A stretch of DNA of 55,472 nucleotides from a virus, in the IMG/VR virus record IMGVR_UViG_3300046535_001010, positions 1-55,472 of that record; one strand, 5' to 3'. Positions 6,472-15,956 of this stretch are shown in pieces. The notes below the pieces were generated by a model, which saw only the letters and a list, made by a program, of their open reading frames with translations, had not been told where the DNA came from and ran no database searches. Within the stretch, counting starts at the first letter, position 1. Every line of letters begins with the position of its first letter. Position numbers and translations under genes: made by a program.

Positions 6472-9450
6472 ATGGCTGCCCAACCAAATCCTAACCTCGG
6501 ATGCCGCGTAGGCAAGACTACAGCCAGCGGCAAAGCATTGGCGGCCGACGCGCGCGCGATGGCCAGCAAACTCGGGATCATCCCGCCGATGGACCCGGCC
6601 ACACGAATCAGCGCTTTCGATGCGTTTACCAACTCTGCCGCCCGCATGGGCTGGGGAACGCCCAACCTGGCCGAGTCCACCGAGTATTCGCTGGTCCGCA
6701 CCAGCTACGACTACTGGCTGCTGATCACGCTCTACCGGAACCACTGGATCTCGCGGCGCATCGTCGACACCCCCGCGCACGACATGGTGCGTTCGTGGCC
6801 GACCATCCGGACCGAGGCCGAACCGGGCGACCAGAAGAAGATCGACTCCCTGATCCGCAGGACCAACACCCGCAGCCAGGTCCTGACCGCATTGCGCTGG
6901 GCACGTCTGTTTGGCGGCGCGGGCGCGCTCATGATCATCGACGGCCACGAGAACAAGCTCGAAACACCGCTCAGGGTCGATGATGTGGAAACCGGCGCCT
7001 ACCGCGGGCTGATCCCGTTCGACCGCTGGACCGGGATTTCCCCAATGCTTTCCGTCTGCGGGGATATCACCCGGCCCAATGACTTCGGCCTGCCCGAGTT
7101 CTATCAGGTCACCGCGCAATCCTCGGCCAAGACCTTCAAGGTGCACGCCAGCCGCATCCTACGCTTCACGGGCCCAACGGTGCCGACGCCGGAACGCGAG
7201 GCGCAGAGCTGGTGGGGGATTTCGGCGCTCGAGCCCGCCTTCGAAGAACTCCGGAAACGGGACAACCTGTCCTGGAACCTGCTCAGCCTATCCTTCCGGG
7301 CCTCTATCATCGGCATGGTGATGCCGGATCTGGCCCAGGCACTCTCCGGTGCCGGGATGACGACCGCCGCGCTGGAGCAGTTCTATTCGCGCATGGAGGG
7401 CATCAACCACCTCTTGAGCAATCAGAGTTTGGTGATGCTGCCCAAGGACGGCACGCTGTCGAGCGTGAACTTCTCCGGCGAGGGGTGGGCCAATATCTAC
7501 CAGCAGTTCCAGCTGGACATTGCCGGCGCCAGCGAGATCCCGGTCACCCGGCTGTTTGGCCGCACCTTGACCGGTCTCGGCCAGTCCAACGAGGCCGACG
7601 AGCGCATCTACGAGGAGCGCATCGCGATGGAGCAGGACCACGGGCTGCGTCCGCAGCTGGAGAAGCTCTATCCGGTCATGTGCATGAGCGAACTTGGGGA
7701 AGTTCCCCGGGACATGGACCTGAAGTTCCCCAGCGTGCGCGTACTGGCCGAGGAGGAAAAGTCCAGGCTGGCGAGCGACACGGTCGCCTGTGTGGTTTCC
7801 CTGGCCAATGCGGGCCTGATGCCCAAGCCTACTGCTATCAAAGAGATCCGGCAGCAATCGACGGTCACCGGGTTCGGGACCAATTACACCGACGACGACA
7901 TCGACAAGGCCGAGGAACTGGAAGAGGCGATGGGCCTCGGTGGAATGGCTGGACTGTCAGGCGGCGAGCCTGGCGCGCAGCAGCAGCCAGGCATGCAGGG
8001 AGCGCCCCAGGGAGCCCCACAAGGCGCGATCCCGCCGCCTGCAACCCCTCATGTGGGCGAGCGTTCCCGCGACGATCGCGGAGGCGATGCCCGCCGCAAC
8101 GGGGAGTTTCTGGACCTGCTGGCACGGGCCGGAGTGCCGCCGCCGGAGCGCCAGAGCGCAGGAGAACTGCTGGACTTCCTGGCGCAAGAGGGCGCGCGCG
8201 CCAGAGCGGCCGACGCCGAGACCCCGATCATCTGTAAGGCAGCCGACTCGCGCGTGGTGAACCGGTACCGCTTCGCCGGCATGCCCATCTCGGTCGAGTA
8301 CCCCGCCGGCGTCCGGCGGCAGATCAAGAACAAGCACGGCAAGGTGGTCTATGAGCGGCTGATGGCCTACGACTACGGCTTCATCGACCACACCATGGGC
8401 CGCGACGGCGACGAGATCGACGTGGTGATCGGGCCGGACGAAAGCGCCGAGATGGCCTACGTGGTCGACATGGTGGACCTGGGCCCGGACGAGCGCATGC
8501 GCCAGAACGAGGACAAGGTGATGCTGGGCTTCCCGGACTTCCAGTTCGCCAAAGAGGCCTTCCTGAGCATGTACCCGATGGCCTTCTTCGGCGGAATGCT
8601 GGCGCTGCCCGTGCAGAAGGTGATCGACACCATCCGCAACCACAAAGCGGTCAGCAACAACGAGCGCGGCCTGGGATTCGACATGGAGCACGGGCGCCGG
8701 TTCACCGACGCAGCTGTCCGATTGGATCGGACAACTGACGAGATCTCCGCGAAGGGGCCGCGGAAGGGGCCAGGGCGGTTGGGGGAGTGGGCCCGGTCGC
8801 TGCGCAAGATGCGCCAGGGTCCTGAGTTCGCCGAATCGAAGCATCCGCGCGGGCAGCCGCAAAACCAGGGACAGTTCGTCGGCAAGGGCGGCAGGGGCAA
8901 GCTCCATCCCGAGAGCGGCTCGGAGACCGCAGCGAAGGCATGGGCTACGATTCACGGAGGCCGCAAGCCCGTGGCCAGCACAGTGCCTCCGCAGGCGCCG
9001 CCTCAGCGCCAGGCTCCGGTGCCCGAGATCGAGATCTCGCCGCGCGCGCTACGCGCCATGGAGAACGCCAAGGTCTGCGACCGGGCAAAACAGTTGATCG
9101 GCACGGAGGAGGAGAAGATCGTGGCCAAGGCGCTGGGCATGACGCACCTCGGCGACACTAACCCTTTCGACATCGTCAACACCGACAGCAGGGTGGCTAT
9201 CGAGATGAAGGCCATGCCGGATTCCAAGCATGGGAAGATCACCATCAACAAGCACGCGATGGCTCTCAAGCGCGACCAGATGCGCCGTTTCGGCCTACAG
9301 GTCTACACCGTCGTGGCCGACAAACGCACGGAGGGAAAGACCACGTACTACGTCAAATCGGACCTCGGCAGCTTCCACGTGACCAACATGTACGAGGTCA
9401 CCCTGGAACAGCTGCGCGACATCGTCGCCGCCAAGAAGAACATGCCATGA
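6472..9450 (+). CDS. Portal protein fused to pyrophosphatase-like and PD-(D/E)XK-like domains
   Basis: A 992-residue protein; ATG 6472 follows the preceding gene directly. Residues ~60-490 match the DUF1073 portal family (for example YSLVRTSYDYWLL, IPFDRWTGI, GASEIPVTRLFG, GLGQSNEADERIYEERI). A Gln/Pro/Gly linker follows. Residues ~590-735 resemble an inorganic-pyrophosphatase-like domain: MPISVEYPAG, YDYGFIDHTMG, and D645-G-D-E-I-D650-V, which fits the classical PPase signature, then DKVMLGFPDF. A basic linker contains the KAWATIHGGRK motif. Residues ~850-992 look like a PD-(D/E)XK nuclease fold: PFD (D900), then EMK (E911, K913). Portal C-terminal enzyme domains resemble toxin or processing domains of MuF-type head proteins. 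Normal DUF1073 portals are about half this length. The next gene overlaps by ATGA. Confidence 0.85.
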   Translation: MAAQPNPNLGCRVGKTTASGKALAADARAMASKLGIIPPMDPATRISAFDAFTNSAARMGWGTPNLAESTEYSLVRTSYDYWLLITLYRNHWISRRIVDTPAHDMVRSWPTIRTEAEPGDQKKIDSLIRRTNTRSQVLTALRWARLFGGAGALMIIDGHENKLETPLRVDDVETGAYRGLIPFDRWTGISPMLSVCGDITRPNDFGLPEFYQVTAQSSAKTFKVHASRILRFTGPTVPTPEREAQSWWGISALEPAFEELRKRDNLSWNLLSLSFRASIIGMVMPDLAQALSGAGMTTAALEQFYSRMEGINHLLSNQSLVMLPKDGTLSSVNFSGEGWANIYQQFQLDIAGASEIPVTRLFGRTLTGLGQSNEADERIYEERIAMEQDHGLRPQLEKLYPVMCMSELGEVPRDMDLKFPSVRVLAEEEKSRLASDTVACVVSLANAGLMPKPTAIKEIRQQSTVTGFGTNYTDDDIDKAEELEEAMGLGGMAGLSGGEPGAQQQPGMQGAPQGAPQGAIPPPATPHVGERSRDDRGGDARRNGEFLDLLARAGVPPPERQSAGELLDFLAQEGARARAADAETPIICKAADSRVVNRYRFAGMPISVEYPAGVRRQIKNKHGKVVYERLMAYDYGFIDHTMGRDGDEIDVVIGPDESAEMAYVVDMVDLGPDERMRQNEDKVMLGFPDFQFAKEAFLSMYPMAFFGGMLALPVQKVIDTIRNHKAVSNNERGLGFDMEHGRRFTDAAVRLDRTTDEISAKGPRKGPGRLGEWARSLRKMRQGPEFAESKHPRGQPQNQGQFVGKGGRGKLHPESGSETAAKAWATIHGGRKPVASTVPPQAPPQRQAPVPEIEISPRALRAMENAKVCDRAKQLIGTEEEKIVAKALGMTHLGDTNPFDIVNTDSRVAIEMKAMPDSKHGKITINKHAMALKRDQMRRFGLQVYTVVADKRTEGKTTYYVKSDLGSFHVTNMYEVTLEQLRDIVAAKKNMP

Positions 9451-9713
9451 GCTATTACATCGCCAACGATAAGGAGATCCTGGGCCAGTTCGCGTCGAAC
9501 ACAGGCTACGCCGATCTGATCGCCACAGCCACCGAGGATCTGGCCGCACTCAACTCCCTGATTGAACATGGGGTTTCGGAGAACGTGCCGGCCGTCGTGA
9601 CGGATCTCGACCGGCTGATGAAGCAGGTGCGCGACAAGGACGTGCGTTCGGTCATCACCAACCTGCGCGAGATGATCAAAAAACAGGATCTGATCGTGGT
9701 TACGCAAGGATGA
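9447..9713 (+). CDS. Small helical protein overlapping the portal gene
   Basis: An 88-residue, mostly helical acidic protein with N-terminus MSYYIANDKEIL. Its ATG overlaps the portal stop, and its own stop overlaps the next ATG. No defined family recognised. Because it directly follows a C-terminal nuclease-like domain, an immunity/antitoxin-like partner is one possibility; an ordinary small head protein is the other. The sequence alone does not decide. Confidence 0.6.
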   Translation: MSYYIANDKEILGQFASNTGYADLIATATEDLAALNSLIEHGVSENVPAVVTDLDRLMKQVRDKDVRSVITNLREMIKKQDLIVVTQG

Positions 9714-10096
9714 CGCCGGTCACTCAAACTCGCGTAGGGGAGAAAGTCGGCAACTGCTTCGCCGCCTGCCTGGCCTCGATCCTCAATCTGGAGATGGCGG
9801 ACATCCCGGAGTTCAGCACCGACGAGGACTTGTGGCTCAACGACATCCAGGAGTTTCTGGCCACCCACGGTCTGTACTACGTGCAGTTACCGCCGGAGGA
9901 GCCGACCTTACTGGCTGCCTTCGAACACGGCACGCTTTTCCATACGATCGAGGGCACGAGCCCGCGCGGCGGCCAGCATGCCTGCGTGGGCGAGAACGGC
10001 GAATTGGTCTGGGACCCGCATCCTGACGATGGGACCGGCCACGGCCTGGTGCACGTCGAGTGCTTCGGCCTGCTCTGCGCGAGGTGCGCAAAGTGA
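9710..10096 (+). CDS. Papain-like/C39-like cysteine peptidase-fold protein
   Basis: A 128-residue protein with the conserved phage pattern GNCFAACLASIL (C16), GGQHACVG (H90) and WDPHPD (D102), which fits a Cys-His-Asp triad of a minimal papain-like fold. Homologous small proteins are frequent near portal genes of tailed phages. Whether it is a protease, amidase or transglutaminase-like enzyme is not known. It overlaps both neighbours (ATGA upstream, GTGA downstream), so it belongs to the portal operon. Confidence 0.7.
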   Translation: MTPVTQTRVGEKVGNCFAACLASILNLEMADIPEFSTDEDLWLNDIQEFLATHGLYYVQLPPEEPTLLAAFEHGTLFHTIEGTSPRGGQHACVGENGELVWDPHPDDGTGHGLVHVECFGLLCARCAK

Positions 10097-10281
10097 TCTT
10101 CGGCGGCGCCGCCTTCGCGTCGGTCGAATACGGCGGCCTGATCGATTCCGGGACCTCCAAGGCAGTACCGCCATCACGGCTACGTACGATCAAGTTGAGC
10201 CAGGAGCTTCGCGATTTTACCGTGTCGCAGGACCGGCGTGTGACCAAGGTAAGTCCGCAGCGCAAAGAGTTTCCGCAATGA
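10093..10281 (+). CDS. Small conserved phage structural protein
   Basis: A 62-residue protein read from GTG 10093, overlapping the previous stop by 4 bases; an ATG further upstream would overlap by 37 bases and is less likely. Its second half (TIKLSQELRDFTVSQDRRVT, then KVSPQRKEF) is a strand-rich segment reminiscent of small proteins beside fibre-tail adaptors. The next gene starts in its stop (ATGA). Function unknown. Confidence 0.6.
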   Translation: MIFGGAAFASVEYGGLIDSGTSKAVPPSRLRTIKLSQELRDFTVSQDRRVTKVSPQRKEFPQ

Positions 10282-10595
10282 AGCAGACCATCCTAAAAAC
10301 ACCGTACTCGCGGCTCGATTTCACTCTCGATTGGACACCCTGGATCGGCGAGGATACCATCGACAGGGCTGAGTGGGCGGTGACCGGAGGTTTAGTCACG
10401 GATGGCGCAGGCGTCGACGCGACCCTCAAAAAGGCCATCATCTGGTTAAAGGGCGGCACGCTGGGCGTCAAAGACGCTACGGCTACCTGCCACATCTGGA
10501 CCGCGTTAGGCCGCGAGGACGAGCGCATCCTGTGGTTCTCCATCGTGAGCGAGATCCCTGTGAGCAGCAACCAGGGCGACTGCCAGCCGAACTAA
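10278..10595 (+). CDS. Fibre-tail adaptor-like protein
   Basis: A 105-residue protein with the pattern SRLDFTLDW, W-x-VTGGLV, V/I-WLxxG, GREDERILWFSIV. This fits the small beta-sandwich domain annotated in tailed phages as fibre-tail adaptor. A clearly homologous copy forms the N-terminus of the repeat fibre at 22330-25035 (roughly 60% identical by eye). It probably docks fibre proteins encoded just downstream. Overlaps the upstream gene by ATGA. Confidence 0.7.
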   Translation: MKQTILKTPYSRLDFTLDWTPWIGEDTIDRAEWAVTGGLVTDGAGVDATLKKAIIWLKGGTLGVKDATATCHIWTALGREDERILWFSIVSEIPVSSNQGDCQPN

Positions 10596-10607
10596 GGAAA
10601 CGAAGAC

Positions 10608-11690
10608 ATGAAGCTACTCCTCCTTTTGCTGCTTATCGGGTGGCCGGCCTTTCCAGTGACCGTGCTGCGGATGACGGCGGGGGGCAAGGGCGGGATCGAC
10701 GCGCAGGGGAATACCTGGATCGCTGACGCGAACTTCAAAGGCGGCGCCGCTTGGACGTCTGCCAACCAGGCCAACATGGCAACGCTGCCGCTCGAGTACC
10801 GGACTCTCCGCTATTCCGCTTATCCTTCCGGGGCGCCGTTTTCCTACGGCATTCCGATGGCGAACGGATCGTACACGCTGGTCTTGAAGTTTGCGGAGCC
10901 GAACAAGACGGCCGCCGGGCAGAGGATCTTCTCCGTCTCGGTCAATGGGACGATCGTCATCAATAACCTCGATTTGGTGGTCACCGCCGGGACGATGAAG
11001 CCCTATGACGTGATGATTCCCGTCACCGCGGTCAACGGCATGATCAACCTGGTCTTCACTCCGCTGACCAACACGATGAACGCAGTGGTGTCGGCGATCC
11101 AGATCGACAACGTACCGCTGAAGATCACCAAGCGAACGAGTTGCGAGATCCCGGTGAGCACGACCAGCGCCACAGTCTACAGCACATGGGGCTGCTGGAA
11201 CATGGAAGGCGTTCCCTACACGGTCCTCTCGCTGCGCTGCGCCAGCGACGCGCCTAACACGATCGTGGAGGTGATGCTGCCGGACTACGCCTCGACCGCT
11301 GTCCCTAAACCACTCAAACGGTTGGGCGAGGCGATGGTGTGCAATATGCCGCCTGAACCGGTCATTCCTACTCCGCTGTCGGGCGTGACGTATCCGGACG
11401 GCGACTTCCTGCAGATCTTCATCCGAGTGTCCGAACAGGCCGCTGGCGTGAGCACGGCAAGACAGGTGGTTGTGGTCGCGCAGATGGAGTTCGAAACAGG
11501 ACCTGCCGTCAACCCTGTGGGGCCAAGGTTGGTGGCGCTGGACACCTGCACGGGTAGCGGACCAACGTGGGACTGCGCGCAGATGCTTCGCGCGAGAGTG
11601 GCCAGGGTGGATGGCTCGCAGCTTGAGATGTTCGGAGTAACGCTGCCTATCTCGCCCACTGTGGGCCTGACCTGGACGCCGGTGAAGTAA
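10608..11690 (+). CDS. Secreted malectin-domain protein
   Basis: A 360-residue protein with a Sec signal peptide (MKLLLLLLLIGWPAFP, ~1-17). Residues ~20-170 read as a malectin-like carbohydrate-binding domain: NTWIADANFKGG, YTLVLKFAEP, GQRIFSVSVNGT, NLDLVVTAG. The rest is beta-rich with several Cys (TSCEIP, WGCWN, LRCAS, DTCTG, DCAQ), consistent with a disulfide-containing extracytoplasmic domain. It starts 13 bases after the adaptor gene, with AAGGAAACGAAG upstream of the ATG. Presence of a signal peptide in a virion operon is unusual; see findings. Confidence 0.7.
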   Translation: MKLLLLLLLIGWPAFPVTVLRMTAGGKGGIDAQGNTWIADANFKGGAAWTSANQANMATLPLEYRTLRYSAYPSGAPFSYGIPMANGSYTLVLKFAEPNKTAAGQRIFSVSVNGTIVINNLDLVVTAGTMKPYDVMIPVTAVNGMINLVFTPLTNTMNAVVSAIQIDNVPLKITKRTSCEIPVSTTSATVYSTWGCWNMEGVPYTVLSLRCASDAPNTIVEVMLPDYASTAVPKPLKRLGEAMVCNMPPEPVIPTPLSGVTYPDGDFLQIFIRVSEQAAGVSTARQVVVVAQMEFETGPAVNPVGPRLVALDTCTGSGPTWDCAQMLRARVARVDGSQLEMFGVTLPISPTVGLTWTPVK

Positions 11691-11694
11691 TCAC

Positions 11695-14184
11695 ATGCCA
11701 ATCGACAACATCAAAAATTTCGCCAAGGGCCGAGTACTAGGGAGTGCCAGCGCTCAAGCCGATAGCGTAACTTTGGTGTCTGGCGACGGCGCGCGCTTTC
11801 CGGCAGCGCCTTTCAATGCGGTTTGGTGGAACGCAAAGGCCTTCCCGGACCCGTCTGACGATCCCAGCCGCGAGATCGTGCGGGTAACGGCGATCAACGG
11901 CGACGTATTCAGTATCCTGCGTGCCCAGGAAGGCACCGCCGCGACCGCCAAGGACTCGCCTGGAGCGTCCTACAGGCTGATCGCCGGCCTGACCACCAAG
12001 ACGGTCTACGACCTGGTGGCAGAAGGATCGTCCGGGACATCAGGTTCGTCTGGAACATCAGGCATAGGCCAGTCGGGCACTTCCGGAACCAGCGGACTGG
12101 CCGGATCTTCCGGCACGTCAGGCTCCGGAACGGGCGGAAGCGGTTCGTCGGGGACTAGTGGAACGTCTGGGATAGGTCAGCCGGGCACCTCTGGCACCAG
12201 CGGCGTGTCGGGCTCCGGAACGGGTGGGAGCGGCTCGTCGGGCACGAGTGGGACTTCCGGCCTCGGATCGAGTGGTTCATCCGGCACCTCGGGCACAACC
12301 GGAACGTCTGGCACGTCGGCCTCCGGATCGGCAGGTACAAGCGGGACGTCTGGCGCGGCTGGCAGCAGTGGCGTCAACGGGACGAACGGCAGTGCGGGCA
12401 CTCACGGAAGCAATGGGACTTCCGGAGTCAACGGCACCTCGGGCGTCAACGGTACGTCAGGGACGTCCGCGACGAACGGATCCAGCGGGACCAGCGGCAA
12501 CGGCACATCGGGAACCAGCGGAGTTGGCACCTCGGGCACTAGTGGCTTAACGGGAACCTCGGGAACCAATGCCGCTGGCTTCACCTCGGGCACGAGCGGT
12601 ACCAGCGGGCAAACCGGAAGCTCGGGACAGACTGGAACCTCGGGAACTTCCGGGACTAACGCGGCAGGCTTCTCTTCTGGGACCTCGGGGACCTCGGGCA
12701 TCAGCGGCACGAGCGGCACCTCTGGCATTAATGGGACTTCGGGCATCAACGGAACGAGCGGCGTCAACGGCACATCGGGCACTTCCGGCATCAATGGAAC
12801 GTCAGGGGTCAACGGGACCAGTGGCACGGCTGGAACCAGCGGAGTTGGGACCAGCGGGACTTCGGGAGTAAACGGGAGTTCGGGCACCAGCGGCATCAAC
12901 GGCACTTCAGGGGTCAATGGCACCAGCGGCACCAATGGCTCGGCGGGAACCAGCGGGGTGGGCACTAACGGCACCTCGGGCGTAAACGGCACGTCGGGCG
13001 TCAACGGCACCAGCGGGACCGCTGGAACTTCCGGCGTCGGCACCTCGGGCGTAAACGGCACGTCGGGCACGAGCGGTGTCAACGGAACCTCAGGAATCAA
13101 CGGCACGAACGGCAGCGCTGGGACGCATGGCAGTAACGGCACGAGCGGCGTTAATGGAACCTCGGGCGTCAATGGGACCTCGGGCACTTCCGGCGTTGGA
13201 TCCAGTGGCTCATCCGGCACCTCCGGGGTCGGCGGCGGGACCGGGGGGACCTCTGGAACCTCGGGAGTAACGGGCACCTCCGGGACCGCTGGAACGACAG
13301 GAACGTTATACCCATGGAAGGGGCAATGGGGGACGTCTGCCTATGTCGTCAATGACTGCGTTGGCCGTTCAGGTTCTGGCTATGTGTGCATCACACCGAA
13401 CACTGGTGGGGCACAAGATCCTGCGGTAGCTCCTACTTATTGGAGTCTGCTTGTACAAAGTGGCTCCTCGGGCACCTCTGGGGCCAGTGGCAGCTCTGGA
13501 GCAGCTGGGACAAGTGGAACGTCTGCGGCCGGCACGAACGGCACTTCGGGTACGTCGGGCATTGGAACCAACGGGACCAGCGGCGCGGCCGGGACTTCTG
13601 GAACGACGGGCACGTCCGGAGTCAATGGCACGTCTGGAGTCAATGGGACTTCTGGCGTCAATGGCACGTCTGGAACGACTGGCACGAGCGGGACGACCGG
13701 GACCTCGGGAACGACCGGCAATGGCACCAGCGGGACGGCCGGGACCTCCGGGACCTCCGCCAACGCCACTATGACGCTCAACCCGTCTCCTGGATCCGAT
13801 AACACCGTATCCGGGCTCGCTGGAGCGTTCACCTCCGCACAGGCGCAGGCGATCGGTGACGTCTGCCGCATCGACGCCGCCTCTAAGATGACGCTGGCAA
13901 AGGCTGACGCAATCGCCAACGCCTGGGGCCTGGCGATCGTGGCCGACGCATCGATCAGCAGCGGGGCTTCCGGGAATTACCTGTTCCTTGGCATGATTCG
14001 CCACGATGCCTGGAACTGGACCTTGAATACGCCGATCTACCTGTCGGCTACCGGAACGACCGGGAACACCTTGACGCAGACATCTCCGTCTGGAGCAAAC
14101 AATGTGATTCAGATTGTAGGCTGGCCCGTCACCGCGGATGTCATGATGTTCACTCCACAGCTGGTCCAGGTGGAGCACGTATAA
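11695..14184 (+). CDS. Collagen-like Gly-Thr-Ser repeat tail fibre
   Basis: An 829-residue protein without signal peptide. Residues ~1-110 are a phage-fibre N-terminal domain ([39 protein letters not shown]). Residues ~111-535 and ~590-690 are Gly-X-Y triplets dominated by GTS, GSS, GVN and GIN with almost no proline. Between them (~538-588) sits a carbohydrate-binding-like module ([26 protein letters not shown]) resembling CBM5/12. Residues ~692-829 form a C-terminal head domain ending in [10 protein letters not shown]. Such repeats form trimeric shafts in other phages. I count about 27 Asn-Gly-Thr sequons. It may be the substrate of the glycosyltransferase at 27420. Confidence 0.85.
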   Translation: MPIDNIKNFAKGRVLGSASAQADSVTLVSGDGARFPAAPFNAVWWNAKAFPDPSDDPSREIVRVTAINGDVFSILRAQEGTAATAKDSPGASYRLIAGLTTKTVYDLVAEGSSGTSGSSGTSGIGQSGTSGTSGLAGSSGTSGSGTGGSGSSGTSGTSGIGQPGTSGTSGVSGSGTGGSGSSGTSGTSGLGSSGSSGTSGTTGTSGTSASGSAGTSGTSGAAGSSGVNGTNGSAGTHGSNGTSGVNGTSGVNGTSGTSATNGSSGTSGNGTSGTSGVGTSGTSGLTGTSGTNAAGFTSGTSGTSGQTGSSGQTGTSGTSGTNAAGFSSGTSGTSGISGTSGTSGINGTSGINGTSGVNGTSGTSGINGTSGVNGTSGTAGTSGVGTSGTSGVNGSSGTSGINGTSGVNGTSGTNGSAGTSGVGTNGTSGVNGTSGVNGTSGTAGTSGVGTSGVNGTSGTSGVNGTSGINGTNGSAGTHGSNGTSGVNGTSGVNGTSGTSGVGSSGSSGTSGVGGGTGGTSGTSGVTGTSGTAGTTGTLYPWKGQWGTSAYVVNDCVGRSGSGYVCITPNTGGAQDPAVAPTYWSLLVQSGSSGTSGASGSSGAAGTSGTSAAGTNGTSGTSGIGTNGTSGAAGTSGTTGTSGVNGTSGVNGTSGVNGTSGTTGTSGTTGTSGTTGNGTSGTAGTSGTSANATMTLNPSPGSDNTVSGLAGAFTSAQAQAIGDVCRIDAASKMTLAKADAIANAWGLAIVADASISSGASGNYLFLGMIRHDAWNWTLNTPIYLSATGTTGNTLTQTSPSGANNVIQIVGWPVTADVMMFTPQLVQVEHV

Positions 14185-14187
14185 CAA

Positions 14188-14958
14188 ATGGCGCTCGCTT
14201 ACACGTTCAGGGCAGCAATCTTCAGTACGACCGCTGCGACTGCCTACGCGACGACTTCCACCTATCAGCCTGCGGCTAACTCTCTGTTGATCGCCTTCGT
14301 GGTGGGGTGCTCCACGACCGTGGTGGACCCGGACGGTGCAACGCCGTTCGCCGGGCACGGATTGACATGGACCAAGGTGACGTTGACGGCCAATGACCTT
14401 TCTACCACCCATGCCACGTCTGTTTGGGTAGCTAATTCCGGCGGGTCTTCCTCAACAGCAGCGTGCACGGCCACCTGGGGATCAAGCCGTACCGGCGGCG
14501 TGGTGGTTGAATTTGAAGTTACGGGATGGGATACCAACTTGACTGCTGCGCAGGCAATTCTGCAGAATCCCACGGCGACCGGAACGGGAACCAGTAGCAG
14601 CATCACCGCTTTGGTGCAGAAGAAGGCAGGGTCTAGAGTAATTGCCTTCAACCTGCACTTGGCGAATGAAGCGACTACCCCGAAGGCCTCTCCTGCCTGG
14701 ACGGAGACGGCAGGGGCAGACGGCAACTTCAACTCTCCTACAACCGGAGCTGAAGTGGAGTTTTTAAACAGTGCTTTCGATGGCTCCCCTACGGCCTCCT
14801 GGAGCACTAGTTCTCTATGGAGGATGGTCGCTTTGGAAGTTGCTGCTGCCAACGTAGCGATGAGCAAGGTGGCAGGGCTGACGCGCAACCTGATGGACGA
14901 CACCGCGCGCGTCCAGAACGCGGCAATCGCGAAGATCAGCGGGGTGACGAATCCGTGA
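14188..14958 (+). CDS. Hypothetical beta-rich fibre-associated protein
   Basis: A 256-residue, Thr/Ser/Ala-rich protein starting directly after the repeat fibre. The pattern of alternating strands (SLLIAFVVGC, GGVVVEFEVTGW, SRVIAFNLHLAN, WRMVALEV) suggests a jelly-roll or Ig-like sandwich. A similar strand pattern occurs in the secreted protein at 15957. No signal peptide. Probably an accessory fibre or surface protein; family not recognised. Confidence 0.6.
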   Translation: MALAYTFRAAIFSTTAATAYATTSTYQPAANSLLIAFVVGCSTTVVDPDGATPFAGHGLTWTKVTLTANDLSTTHATSVWVANSGGSSSTAACTATWGSSRTGGVVVEFEVTGWDTNLTAAQAILQNPTATGTGTSSSITALVQKKAGSRVIAFNLHLANEATTPKASPAWTETAGADGNFNSPTTGAEVEFLNSAFDGSPTASWSTSSLWRMVALEVAAANVAMSKVAGLTRNLMDDTARVQNAAIAKISGVTNP

Positions 14959-14968
14959 GGAGATCCAT

Positions 14969-15955
14969 ATGAAATATGTAGTCTGTTTACTCGCAGTAAC
15001 GGCCATCTTTGGGCAATCCAAGTTAGACATGACCAGGGGAGCTACCCCTGCCAATCCTTCCGGTTCCGTAACGCGATTACACGTCAACTCGACAACAGGG
15101 AAACTGACCTGCCAGGATTCCACAGGAGTCGTCCCGTGCGTGGGAACGGTAGTTACCACGGGATCTCCAACAACGGGAGCCTTGGTCACCGTATCCGGGG
15201 CTACCTCAATCCAAACACCGTCCTCAACCGCTGTGATGGATAGCAGCGGGAACGTCAGTACCCCGGGCAGCATCACAACGGGATCGGGTGGATCGACCGC
15301 AGGGTATCTACAGCTGGGTCAAGGAACTGCCCCCACGGCTGGAACGACGGCAGTCACCATTTACAGCAGTACCTCGGTCACCTCGTACATCATGAGATTG
15401 CCGGCCACAGCGACCACAGGATTTTATTTAGGCACGAACACTTCAGGTGACGTCGTGATGTCGCAGGTCGGATCAACCGGCAGCGGGAATGTGGTGCTGG
15501 CCACAGGACCCACGCTGTCGGCTCCGATACTCGGCACGCCCGCCAGTGGAGACGCCACAAACCTAACCAATATTCCGGTAGCTAATGCGAAAGCAGGGTC
15601 ACTCCTTCCGGTGGTGAATATGGCGCCTTCCACTCTGGGTTCGGGGACCAGCGTATCCTTGACCGCGCCGAGGCAATATTACGTCTGCACCAACACGTGC
15701 ACCGTGACTCCACCGGTTCCGGCCGCCGGATACGAATTCTGCGTACGCAATGGAAACAACACAGCGACCGTTATTACGCTGGCCGCGCTCGGATCATCCG
15801 CACGTTACGAGAACACGGCCAATACTGCATATGGAACAACGGGGACTGGCACGCTAGTATCCGCAGGCGCGGTCGGAGACAAGATTTGCATCGTTGGACT
15901 CGATGGGACGCACTACCTGACCCTCTCCTACGTAGGAACCTGGACGGCGAATTGA
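14969..15955 (+). CDS. Secreted fibre-like protein
   Basis: A 328-residue protein with a signal peptide (MKYVVCLLAVTAIFG-QS) and a good ribosome site (GAGGAG) before ATG 14969. Residues ~165-200 hold the motif GNVVLATGPTLSAPILGTPASG with DATNLTNIP, a signature of phage tail-fibre repeats. The C-terminal part has paired Cys (CTNTC, CVRN, KICIVG) and a strand-rich fold. The mix of a fibre motif and an export signal is odd. Function: probably surface attachment, by motif only. Confidence 0.65.
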   Translation: MKYVVCLLAVTAIFGQSKLDMTRGATPANPSGSVTRLHVNSTTGKLTCQDSTGVVPCVGTVVTTGSPTTGALVTVSGATSIQTPSSTAVMDSSGNVSTPGSITTGSGGSTAGYLQLGQGTAPTAGTTAVTIYSSTSVTSYIMRLPATATTGFYLGTNTSGDVVMSQVGSTGSGNVVLATGPTLSAPILGTPASGDATNLTNIPVANAKAGSLLPVVNMAPSTLGSGTSVSLTAPRQYYVCTNTCTVTPPVPAAGYEFCVRNGNNTATVITLAALGSSARYENTANTAYGTTGTGTLVSAGAVGDKICIVGLDGTHYLTLSYVGTWTAN

Positions 15956-15956
15956 G

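Noticed and set aside
12402-13277. Long minus-strand frame rich in Pro-Glu-Val-Pro repeats (also 13437-13919, 22542-23108, 23901-24638)
   Set aside because: It is the antisense of the Gly-Thr-Ser repeats; the repeat structure keeps stops out of several frames. No ribosome site or independent family.
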